This document shows positions 1 to 5,655 of a stretch of DNA of 9,000 nt, piece by piece. The translations under genes and the position numbers were made by a program. Source of the DNA: CAYSSG01 sp964433635 (GTDB taxonomy: Bacteria; Atribacterota; Phoenicimicrobiia; Phoenicimicrobiales; Stramentimicrobiaceae); the NCBI GenBank assembly GCA_964433635.1, contig CAYSSG010000063.1, positions 1-9,000 of the forward strand, written 5' to 3'. The notes beneath the pieces are model-generated. The model did not search any database. It saw only the letters and a program-made list of their open reading frames with translations, and had not been told where the DNA came from. The stretch's first letter is position 1, and every line of letters starts with the position of its first letter.

Positions 1-16
1 ATATCTTAAAAAAATT

Positions 17-45
17 TTGACAATTTTGTTTTTTTTTAGTAGTAT
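17..45 (+). promoter_or_regulatory. Probable sigma-A-type promoter of the ilv operon
   Basis: A perfect -35 box TTGACA lies at 17-22. A 17-base, T-rich spacer separates it from TAGTAT at 40-45, which matches the TATAAT consensus at four of six positions. Transcription would begin near 52, just ahead of the T-box Stem I at 75. The spacing and position fit the leader well; the -10 box is only moderate. Confidence 0.6.
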
Positions 46-74
46 ATTTAGAAATTTAATATTTCCAATCTAAA

Positions 75-326
75 AAAGAAGCAGGTAAGTAAATACAGGG
101 CTATAAGAGAGTCAGGAAATGGTGAAAGCTGACAGTTCAATTTTACTGATAATCACTTCTTTGAAAATACCCGACACTGAATGATGAAAAAATTCAGTCG
201 CAATTACATTGCGTTATAGTAATGAAGAATAAGGAAACATTTTCTTTATTGAATTAGGGTGGTACCACGAATCCTTCGTCCCTATTTTAATCTTTAAACA
301 TTAAAATAGGGATGAAGGATTTTTTA
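75..326 (+). promoter_or_regulatory. T-box riboswitch (tRNA-sensing leader), probably isoleucine-specific
   Basis: The T-box sequence AGGGTGGTACCACG is at 256-269. Stem I can be closed by AAAGAAG (75-81) pairing with CTTCTTT (156-162). It contains an AGTA motif (88-91), an AGAGAG element (107-112) and a distal stem GTCAG/CTGAC (111-115/129-133) around the conserved TGGTGAAAG. The best specifier is ATC (Ile) at 152-154, preceded by GATA and followed by A. Three further hairpins follow: 176-182/192-198, 199-204/208-213 and 228-237/241-250. The antiterminator forms from AGGG (256-259) with CCCT (280-283) and ACGAA (267-271) with TTCGT (275-279). Its bulge exposes TGGT, which can pair with ACCA, the acceptor end of a tRNA with discriminator A such as tRNA-Ile. 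In this family, uncharged tRNA stabilises the antiterminator and permits read-through. The class is certain; the Ile assignment is my folding by eye plus the gene context. Confidence 0.95.
271..326 (+). terminator. T-box intrinsic terminator
   Basis: A 21-bp stem pairs 271-291 with 300-320, broken only by one G-T wobble (278/313). It has an 8-base loop and a run of T from 320 to 325. Its 5' arm contains the bases (271, 275-283) that the antiterminator needs, so the two structures exclude each other. Confidence 0.95.
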
Positions 327-339
327 TTTCGGGAGTATG

Positions 340-456
340 CCTAGGGTTCCGTTTTTAATATAAAAGTCTGGACCAAGTGGCATAGAATACGCAATGTCAG
401 TTTATACTTAACTTGCGTATTACACCGTGGGTAAAAAAGACCCCAGCGGACAGGTC
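340..456 (+). promoter_or_regulatory. ykkC-family subtype 2 riboswitch, probably ppGpp-sensing (2a)
   Basis: This matches the ykkC aptamer layout: CTAGGGTTCCG (341-351), then CTGGACCAAGTGG (368-380), a variable hairpin AATACGCAA/TTGCGTATT (386-394/413-421), ACACCGTGGG (422-431), an A-run and ACCCCAGCGGACAGG (440-454). GGTTCC can pair with GGACC. P3 is CCGTGGGT (425-432) paired with ACCCCAGCGG (440-449) with small bulges. Within this superfamily subtype 1 senses guanidine, 2a ppGpp, 2b PRPP and 2c (d)ADP; 2a RNAs are found ahead of branched-chain amino acid genes. The ppGpp assignment therefore rests on the downstream ilvBNC genes, not on a resolved specificity base. The motif was recognised from memory, without a covariance search. 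Confidence 0.82.
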
Positions 457-496
457 CCCTTTACAGCCAGGAGGAACTATTCGTGGGGTCTTTTAA
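435..496 (+). terminator. Intrinsic terminator, expression platform of the ykkC-type riboswitch
   Basis: AAAAGACCCCA (435-445) is perfectly complementary to TGGGGTCTTTT (484-494), giving an 11-bp stem ending in a T run. The 5' arm shares ACCCCA with the 3' strand of aptamer P3 (440-449). Ligand-stabilised P3 should therefore block the terminator, an on-switch logic that fits ppGpp riboswitches. Confidence 0.85.
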
Positions 497-583
497 TATA
501 AAAATGCTTTAATGACCTATCTTAAAAAGAAAGAATGAACCATTTTTGACAGGACAAACAATGTAACCATCTCATTTCTAAAA
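495..583 (+). other. A/T-rich leader spacer between riboswitch terminator and ilvB
   Basis: About 90 bases with no gene. I see no further convincing hairpin and no second promoter. A TTGACA at 546-551 lacks a usable -10 box at the right distance. Confidence 0.5.
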
Positions 584-590
584 AGGAGGG
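583..590 (+). promoter_or_regulatory. Ribosome binding site that decides the ilvB start
   Basis: AAGGAGGG abuts an ATG at 591, leaving essentially no spacing. An in-frame TTG at 597 sits 7 bases after the GGAGG core, a normal distance. TTG 597 is therefore the more likely start, two codons downstream of the ATG. Confidence 0.6.
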
Positions 591-596
591 ATGAAA

Positions 597-2273
597 TTGA
601 AATTAAGCGGAACAGAGATTGTCGTGGAATGTTTAAAAAGAGAAGATGTGAAGGTGGTATTCGGAATTCCCGGCGGAGCTATTATGCCTCTCTATGATAC
701 CATCGATAAACAATCTTTCTTCACCCATATTCTAACGAAACATGAACAGGGTGCGGCCCATGCCGCAGACGGTTACGCCAGAGCTACCGGAAAGGTTGGT
801 GTATGCATTGCAACCTCCGGTCCGGGAGCCACTAATCTGGTAACCGGGCTGGCTAACGCCCATTTAGACTCCATACCACTGGTTGCCTTTACCGGACAGG
901 TGATCTCACCACTTATCGGTACCGACGCATTCCAGGAGGTTGATATTACCGGTATTACGCTGCCGATTACCAAGAATAATTATCTGGTGATGGATGTCAA
1001 GAATCTGGCAGCTACGATTAAAGAGGCATTCTATTTAGCTAGAAGCGGGAGGCCGGGTCCGGTTTTGGTTGACCTTCCCAAAGATGTTCAATTTGCCAAA
1101 ACGGATTTTCTTTATCCCGAAAAGGATAAGTATGCTGGATATCGGCCTACGGTAAAGGGAAATGTAAATCAGATTAAGAAAGCAGCCCAGATCATCCAGG
1201 ATGCTCAAAAGCCAATTATCTATGCCGGGGGAGGCATGATCAATTCCAATGCAGCCCATGAGCTTAAAGAACTGGTTAACAAAATACATACTCCTGTAAC
1301 CACAACCCTGATGGGTTTGGGAAGTTTTCCGGGAAATCATCCCTTATCCCTGGGAATGCTGGGTATGCATGGTACATATTATGCCAATACAGCCATCAGC
1401 GAAGCAGATCTGGTTATTGCCTTAGGTACCCGGTTTGATGACCGGGTGACCGGAAATACTAAGACCTTCTGTCCCCGGACGAAATTTATTCATATTGATA
1501 TCGATCCGGCAGAAATCAGCAAAAATATCAAGGTAGATATCCCTATTGTAGGGGACCTCAAATATATCCTGGGAAAATTAACACAATTCCTGGAACCAAA
1601 AAAGGAAACTGAATGGCTGGACAGGATCGCTGAACTAAAGCAGAATTACCCGCTGCAGTATCAAAGAGATGACCAGTTAAGACCGCAGTATATTATTGAA
1701 AAACTGTACGAACTGACTAAGGGTGATGCCATTATTGTCACGGATGTGGGTCAACATCAGATGTGGGCAGCTCAGTATTATCTATACCATCATCCCAGGA
1801 GTTTTATCTCTTCCGGAGGTTTGGGAACAATGGGATTTGGATTACCAGCTGCCATTGGAGCCCAGATTGGTTGTCCGGACAAAAAAGTCATCTGTATCGC
1901 CGGAGACGGAGGTTTTCAGATGAATATCCAGGAACTGGCTACTGCCATTCAAAATAAACTGCCCATCATTGTCCTCCTCATGAACAATGGCTACCTCGGT
2001 ATGGTTCGTCAATGGCAGGAACTCTTTTTTGAGAAGAGATATGCTTCAACCAATCTGGAAGGAAGTCCAGATTTCGCCCAAATCGTTCAGGTTTATGGGG
2101 GTAAGGGTGTCAGAGTCATCAGAAAAGAAGACTTTGATGCCGCCCTTGCCCAGGCATTATCGGACAAACAGTTTTCCTTGATTGATTGTGTCATACCTCC
2201 CGGGGAAAATGTATTTCCTATGGTTTCACCCGGCGAGCCTATAAATAAAATGTTAGGAGTATATGAATCATGA
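597..2273 (+). CDS. ilvB: Acetolactate synthase (acetohydroxyacid synthase), large catalytic subunit
   Basis: A ThDP-dependent enzyme that condenses two pyruvates to 2-acetolactate, or pyruvate with 2-oxobutyrate to 2-aceto-2-hydroxybutyrate. This is the first shared step of valine/leucine and isoleucine synthesis, in the cytoplasm. Numbering from the ATG at 591, the N-terminal ThDP pyrimidine domain has GIPGGAIMPLYD (25-36) and the catalytic Glu52 in KHEQGAAHAADGYARATG. The central domain carries LGTRFDDRVTG (278-288). The C-terminal ThDP/Mg domain has GDGG (438-441) and, 24 residues on, NNGYLGMVRQWQE (465-477). The length of 558-560 residues is normal and no key residue is missing. The start is probably TTG 597, because the Shine-Dalgarno sequence touches the ATG at 591. 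It is the first gene after the double-riboswitch leader, and its stop overlaps the next start (ATGA), indicating translational coupling with the regulatory subunit. Confidence 0.97.
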   Translation: MKLSGTEIVVECLKREDVKVVFGIPGGAIMPLYDTIDKQSFFTHILTKHEQGAAHAADGYARATGKVGVCIATSGPGATNLVTGLANAHLDSIPLVAFTGQVISPLIGTDAFQEVDITGITLPITKNNYLVMDVKNLAATIKEAFYLARSGRPGPVLVDLPKDVQFAKTDFLYPEKDKYAGYRPTVKGNVNQIKKAAQIIQDAQKPIIYAGGGMINSNAAHELKELVNKIHTPVTTTLMGLGSFPGNHPLSLGMLGMHGTYYANTAISEADLVIALGTRFDDRVTGNTKTFCPRTKFIHIDIDPAEISKNIKVDIPIVGDLKYILGKLTQFLEPKKETEWLDRIAELKQNYPLQYQRDDQLRPQYIIEKLYELTKGDAIIVTDVGQHQMWAAQYYLYHHPRSFISSGGLGTMGFGLPAAIGAQIGCPDKKVICIAGDGGFQMNIQELATAIQNKLPIIVLLMNNGYLGMVRQWQELFFEKRYASTNLEGSPDFAQIVQVYGGKGVRVIRKEDFDAALAQALSDKQFSLIDCVIPPGENVFPMVSPGEPINKMLGVYES

Positions 2274-2764
2274 AACATACCATTGCCATTTTGGTAAAAG
2301 ATCATCCGGGCGTATTAGCCAGGGTTTCCAGCCTCTTTAACCGCAGGAGATTCAATATTGAGAGTATTGCAGCCGGGCATTCGGAGAAGAAAGGAATTAC
2401 CAGAATTACTATCGTAACGGAGGGAGATGAAGATATTCTGGAACAGATTACCAAGCAGCTTAATAAACTGGTTGACGTGATCAGGGTCAGGGACATCCTC
2501 AGGGAATCCTCGGTAGAGAGGGAACTGGCTTTGATTAAAGTGAGTACCAAAACCACAGACCAGCGAACGGAAATCATGCAGTTGGTGGAGACCTTCCGGG
2601 GACATATTGTAGACATTGAAAAACAATCCCTGACCATTGAAATAACCGGAACTCAGGAAAAAATCAATGCCAAATTAAAACTGCTGGAGTCTTTCGGCAT
2701 TCTGGAAATCTGTCGAACCGGTAAAATAGCACTCTCACGAGGGGCTGAAAAGATATTAAATTAA
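2270..2764 (+). CDS. ilvN: Acetolactate synthase, small regulatory subunit
   Basis: The regulatory partner of the large subunit (called IlvN or IlvH); it activates the enzyme and transmits branched-chain amino acid feedback. The 164 residues are typical of the long IlvH-like form. The N-terminal ACT domain (about 3-75) has the signature DHPGVLARVSSLFNRRRFNIES (11-32, two short strands around the ligand loop). The C-terminal domain (about 82-158) contains RELALIKV and the terminal ALSRG. The ATG overlaps the ilvB stop by 4 bases, with AGGAG at 2255-2259 ten bases upstream. In E. coli IlvH, residues N11, G14 and N29 line the valine site. Here G14 and N29 are kept but position 11 is Asp, so feedback sensitivity may differ. 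The product is secure; the allosteric consequence is inference. Confidence 0.95.
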   Translation: MKHTIAILVKDHPGVLARVSSLFNRRRFNIESIAAGHSEKKGITRITIVTEGDEDILEQITKQLNKLVDVIRVRDILRESSVERELALIKVSTKTTDQRTEIMQLVETFRGHIVDIEKQSLTIEITGTQEKINAKLKLLESFGILEICRTGKIALSRGAEKILN

Positions 2765-2843
2765 CTATTTCTATCTGTTAGATTCATACGATGACTCTTA
2801 CAAAGTAAAAAAACAAAATAAAAAAATAAGGAGGAATTTTAAC

Positions 2844-3842
2844 ATGGCAAAAATTTACTATGACCGGGATGTTCAGAAAAAATACCTGCAGGATAAGACT
2901 GTAGCCATCATCGGCTATGGCAGCCAGGGTAGGGGTCAGGCACTCAACCTGAAAGACAGCGGCATCAATGTGATAGTCGGCCTGCGTGAAGATGGTGTCT
3001 CCTGGGAAAAGGCAAAAAAGGACGGAGTAACAGTTGAAGCAATTGAAAAGGCTGCTGGACAGGCTGATATTGTTCAAATTCTGTTGCCGGATGAAGTGCA
3101 ACCCAAGGTATGCTGCGCAAATAAAATCCTGGAAAATCTGAAAGAGGGAGATACCCTGATGTTTTCTCACGGTTTTAATATCCACTTTAAACAGATTATA
3201 CCTCCCAAAAATATAGATGTGATTATGGTTGCCCCTAAAGGACCCGGCGCCATTGTCAGAAAGATGTATACCCAGGGACGAGGTGTCCCCAATCTGATTG
3301 CTGTTTACCAGGATTACACCGGCCATGCAAGGGATACTGCCCTGGCCTACTCCCAGGCTATCGGCGGAACGCGCGCGGGAGCCATTGAAACCACTTTCCG
3401 CGAAGAGACTGAAACCGATCTTTTCGGAGAACAGGCAGTTCTTTGTGGGGGTGTCGTAGCAATGATTCAGGCTGGTTTTGATACCCTGGTGGAGGCAGGA
3501 TATCAGCCGGAGGTTTCCTATTTCGAGTGCCTGAATGAACTGAAATTAATTGTGGACTTAATCTATGCCGGTGGAATAACACATATGCGGGACAATGTCA
3601 GCAATACAGCAGAATACGGTGATTTAAAGTCAGGCAAACGAATCATTACCGATGAAACGAGAAAAGAAATGAAAAAACTGTTAGCCGAAATCCAGAACGG
3701 CACATTCGCCAAAGACTGGCTGCTGGAAAATCAGGTGGGAAGACCCTATTTCAACGCCATGCGGGACAAGGAGTCCAACCTTCTCATTGAAAAAGTCGGC
3801 GAAAAGATTCGGGCTATGATTCCCTGGATTAATGAAGGATAG
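2844..3842 (+). CDS. ilvC: Ketol-acid reductoisomerase, class I
   Basis: Catalyses the Mg-dependent isomerisation and NAD(P)H reduction of 2-acetolactate or 2-aceto-2-hydroxybutyrate to the dihydroxy acids, the step after IlvBN. The 332 residues fit the short class I enzymes. The Rossmann domain has GYGSQG (24-29), where the usual following HA is RG. The cofactor loop is GLREDGVSW (46-54). Catalytic or metal ligands are visible: H109 in SHGFNIHF, K132 in APKGPG, D192 and E196 in TDLFGEQ, E228 and E232 in SYFECLNE, and S253 in NVSNTAEYG. The ATG has GGAGG (2831-2835) eight bases upstream. A 79-base A-rich gap separates it from ilvN; I see no terminator or promoter there, so it is probably co-transcribed. 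The acidic EDG loop in place of the more usual Ser-rich form raises the possibility of altered NADPH preference (inference). Confidence 0.97.
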   Translation: MAKIYYDRDVQKKYLQDKTVAIIGYGSQGRGQALNLKDSGINVIVGLREDGVSWEKAKKDGVTVEAIEKAAGQADIVQILLPDEVQPKVCCANKILENLKEGDTLMFSHGFNIHFKQIIPPKNIDVIMVAPKGPGAIVRKMYTQGRGVPNLIAVYQDYTGHARDTALAYSQAIGGTRAGAIETTFREETETDLFGEQAVLCGGVVAMIQAGFDTLVEAGYQPEVSYFECLNELKLIVDLIYAGGITHMRDNVSNTAEYGDLKSGKRIITDETRKEMKKLLAEIQNGTFAKDWLLENQVGRPYFNAMRDKESNLLIEKVGEKIRAMIPWINEG

Positions 3843-3856
3843 GTTGATGCAGATTG

Positions 3857-3906
3857 AAAAACAATCTGCCCTGATATCGAATCACGCCGGGCAGATTGTT
3901 TTTTTT
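3857..3906 (+). terminator. Strong, probably bidirectional terminator between ilvC and the convergent flavin unit
   Basis: AAAACAATCTGCCC (3858-3871) pairs perfectly with GGGCAGATTGTTTT (3889-3902). The loop is 17 bases, and T runs on to 3906. The 5' flank is A-rich (3857-3861), which becomes a short T run on the other strand. It starts 14 bases after the ilvC stop and ends 10 bases from the stop of the convergent gene, so it can serve both. Confidence 0.92.
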
Positions 3907-3915
3907 ATTCTTCTT

Positions 3916-4332
3916 TCAGCTATCACGCTGCTGAGTTAAAGCATTCTCTATCGATTTTAAAATTGCCTTAGTATGAACAGTAGCACCTGAAACTGTATCA
4001 ATCTGTAAGGACTGTTTCTCTTTAACCTGGTGAACCACCTTTTCACCGATATCAGCCATTCCGGAAGATTTAGTAGCTTTCAGTAATTCGATATCAGTAA
4101 TCTGATGATCCTGGATGGTTACTTCCAGCTTATTTTTCCAGCGCCCGCCGGAAAATTCACCCTGATAAATACCATCTTCCACTTTGTTCAGGTCTACATC
4201 ATGAATCACCATCTTCCGATATTTGCTCAGACCTTGTGTGGCATAGATAAATCCTCCCACAGCAATGACCAGAATGACCATTACAATATACAAGATAATC
4301 CTTACCATCTTACTTTTTATCCTCCTCAACAT
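3916..4332 (-). CDS. Membrane-anchored FMN-binding domain protein, probable ApbE flavinylation substrate
   Basis: A 138-residue protein. The N-terminus is basic (MLRRIKSKMVR), followed by one membrane segment at about 12-31, then a soluble FMN_bind-type domain at about 52-135. That domain has DGIYQGE (53-59), a strand reading LEVTIQDHQITDIELL (69-84) and the motif DTVSGAT (112-118). In RnfG, NqrC and related proteins, FMN is attached by a phosphoester bond to the Thr of SGAT, here Thr118. Charge bias suggests N-in, domain outside. The probable role is a surface or membrane-face electron carrier; the donor and acceptor are not visible here. The start has AAGGAG 7 bases upstream. The gene lies 22 bases after the ApbE gene, so the two are very likely one transcript. 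There is no cleavable-looking signal peptide and no lipobox cysteine. Confidence 0.9.
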   Translation of the reverse strand: MLRRIKSKMVRIILYIVMVILVIAVGGFIYATQGLSKYRKMVIHDVDLNKVEDGIYQGEFSGGRWKNKLEVTIQDHQITDIELLKATKSSGMADIGEKVVHQVKEKQSLQIDTVSGATVHTKAILKSIENALTQQRDS

Positions 4333-4354
4333 TTTTTTCTCCTTACCTTTATCT

Positions 4355-5380
4355 TTAAAATTGAAATAATGAATAATCCCTGGTAGTCAACTGAAATCTT
4401 TCCAGTAAACATTTTGAAAGGTATATTTTTTTATCCCCATGAACGATAACAGCCCCTACATCGGCAAAATGTCGCAATAACCTGATTCCCCTTTCCAAAC
4501 CGGATATAATCAAGGTAGTTGATAGAACATCAGACAGCATGGCATCAGGATGAATGATGGTAACACTTCTCAGTTTGCTATCTGCCGGATACCCGGTAAG
4601 AGGATGCAATATATGATGATAACGACGGTCGCCTTCTAAAAAGAAACGCTCATAATCACCGGAGGTTACCACAGAGGTATCACTTGCCGAAATGGTTGCC
4701 AGGCAATGACCTCTTACCCGATCGGGATGCTGAATACCTACCTGCCATGGCTTTCCGTCTTTCCGCTTACCAAGCAGGGCAACATTGCCTCCCAGATTGA
4801 TCATTGCCGAGCGAAGACCTCTTTGCTGATAATAGCCAATAACCTGATTCGCGACATAACCTTTGGCGATACCGCCCAGATCAATTTTTTGTCCCTCCTG
4901 CCGAAGTCTAACCCTTCTGTTCTGTTCATCTATTAGAATATCCTCATAAATCACCTTTGTTAAAGTATCTTCTATGAGAGTTTGGGATGGAATCTTACCA
5001 CGCTTTCCGTAAAACCGCCAGAGGGATACCAATGCTGCAATCATAATATTGAACAATCCATTCGTCAGGCGGGCATATCTTTTGGCTTCCTTGATAACCC
5101 AAAATAGTTCAGAATCAACTATCACCCATTCCTGTCCTGCCTGATTGTTTATCTGGCTTACCTGACTGGCAACATTATAAAAACTCATCATCTTTTCTAG
5201 TCTGTCAATCAGTGCAAGCGTCTCTTGAATGATCTCCCGGGATTGAGATGGTGGTACATCCAATCTCTGGCTTATCAAGGTTCCCATAGCATAGGAAAAA
5301 TGATCATTCCTTGAATTTGTATCTCTGTTTTGAGAATGATTGAATCTGGCAACTGATTTAAATAGATCATCCTGTACCAT
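4355..5380 (-). CDS. apbE: FAD:protein FMN transferase (ApbE family)
   Basis: Transfers FMN from FAD, with Mg, onto a Thr in the SGAT-type motif of a partner flavoprotein; that partner is probably the gene just downstream. The full ApbE fold is present. Numbering from a TTG at 5383, it has MGT (33-35), LGGIAKGY (169-176), NLGGN (196-200), TSGDYERFF (240-248), HPLTGYPA (260-267) and the metal-site block DVLSTT (285-290), where families usually show DALST. The ATG at 5378-5380 follows the TTG directly and sits 6 bases after a weak GAGAG, so I chose it, giving 341 residues. The 32 residues before MGT are polar and charged, with no signal peptide or lipobox. Many ApbE proteins that act on exported flavoproteins are lipoproteins or secreted, so a cytoplasmic location is inferred and is odd given its neighbour. 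The family call is secure. Confidence 0.95.
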   Translation of the reverse strand: MVQDDLFKSVARFNHSQNRDTNSRNDHFSYAMGTLISQRLDVPPSQSREIIQETLALIDRLEKMMSFYNVASQVSQINNQAGQEWVIVDSELFWVIKEAKRYARLTNGLFNIMIAALVSLWRFYGKRGKIPSQTLIEDTLTKVIYEDILIDEQNRRVRLRQEGQKIDLGGIAKGYVANQVIGYYQQRGLRSAMINLGGNVALLGKRKDGKPWQVGIQHPDRVRGHCLATISASDTSVVTSGDYERFFLEGDRRYHHILHPLTGYPADSKLRSVTIIHPDAMLSDVLSTTLIISGLERGIRLLRHFADVGAVIVHGDKKIYLSKCLLERFQLTTRDYSLFQF

Positions 5381-5383
5381 CAA

Positions 5384-5655
5384 TTTCTCTCTTTTCTATC
5401 CGAATGTATTCATCTATGACAACCAATCTGAAGGCTGCCTCTTGTTTATTCTAATCAATCACTTTTTTGTATTAAATGAGCAACTTTTTTACCCGCTGCT
5501 CAGGATACATTTTTGCATATTAATAAGTTTTATCTTATAATAAATTAGAATTTTTGAATAGTTAAACAAGGTAGTTCAATTAAATAATGAGATGTAAATT
5601 AATTCAAAAAACATTACTATAAAGAAATAATATAAAAAATGATGGAGAAAATCAA
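5384..5655. other. Divergent intergenic region between apbE and the c-di-GMP sensor gene
   Basis: 272 bases, strongly A/T-rich toward the right end, with no plausible gene. It must hold promoters for both directions. I find a candidate only for the rightward gene (5513-5541). A short dyad, TGAGCA (5477-5482) and TGCTCA (5497-5502), could be an operator half-site pair or chance. No clear leftward promoter was recognised. Confidence 0.6.
5513..5541 (+). promoter_or_regulatory. Candidate promoter for the GGDEF/HD-GYP gene
   Basis: A perfect TATAAT at 5536-5541 is preceded, after 17 bases, by TTGCAT (5513-5518), which shares only TTG with the -35 consensus. The predicted start near 5548 leaves a leader of about 108 bases. 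In such A/T-rich DNA a -10 match can occur by chance. Confidence 0.4.

Noticed and set aside
163..171. GAA at 163-165 followed by AAT or ACC as the T-box specifier region.
   Set aside because: These bases lie outside the clean 7-bp closure of Stem I (75-81/156-162) and give codons unrelated to the operon. GATA-ATC-A inside the stem fits better.
340..456. Reading the second RNA as a guanidine, PRPP or (d)ADP riboswitch.
   Set aside because: The core motif alone does not exclude these, but the controlled genes are branched-chain amino acid genes, the context of the ppGpp subtype. Kept as an uncertainty in the feature.
546..574. A TTGACA at 546-551 as a second promoter for ilvB inside the leader.
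   Set aside because: No acceptable -10 box occurs 16-18 bases downstream (the region reads ATCTCA). A promoter here would also bypass both riboswitches.
2784..3326. A 180-residue frame on the - strand opposite ilvC, and similar open frames opposite ilvB and the sensor gene.
   Set aside because: They lie wholly inside strongly conserved genes, match no recognisable family, and look like shadow frames.
5639..5641. ATG at 5639 as the start of the sensor gene.
   Set aside because: It is out of frame with the 1067-residue protein and lies upstream of the GGAG site. TTG 5656 is in frame with good spacing.
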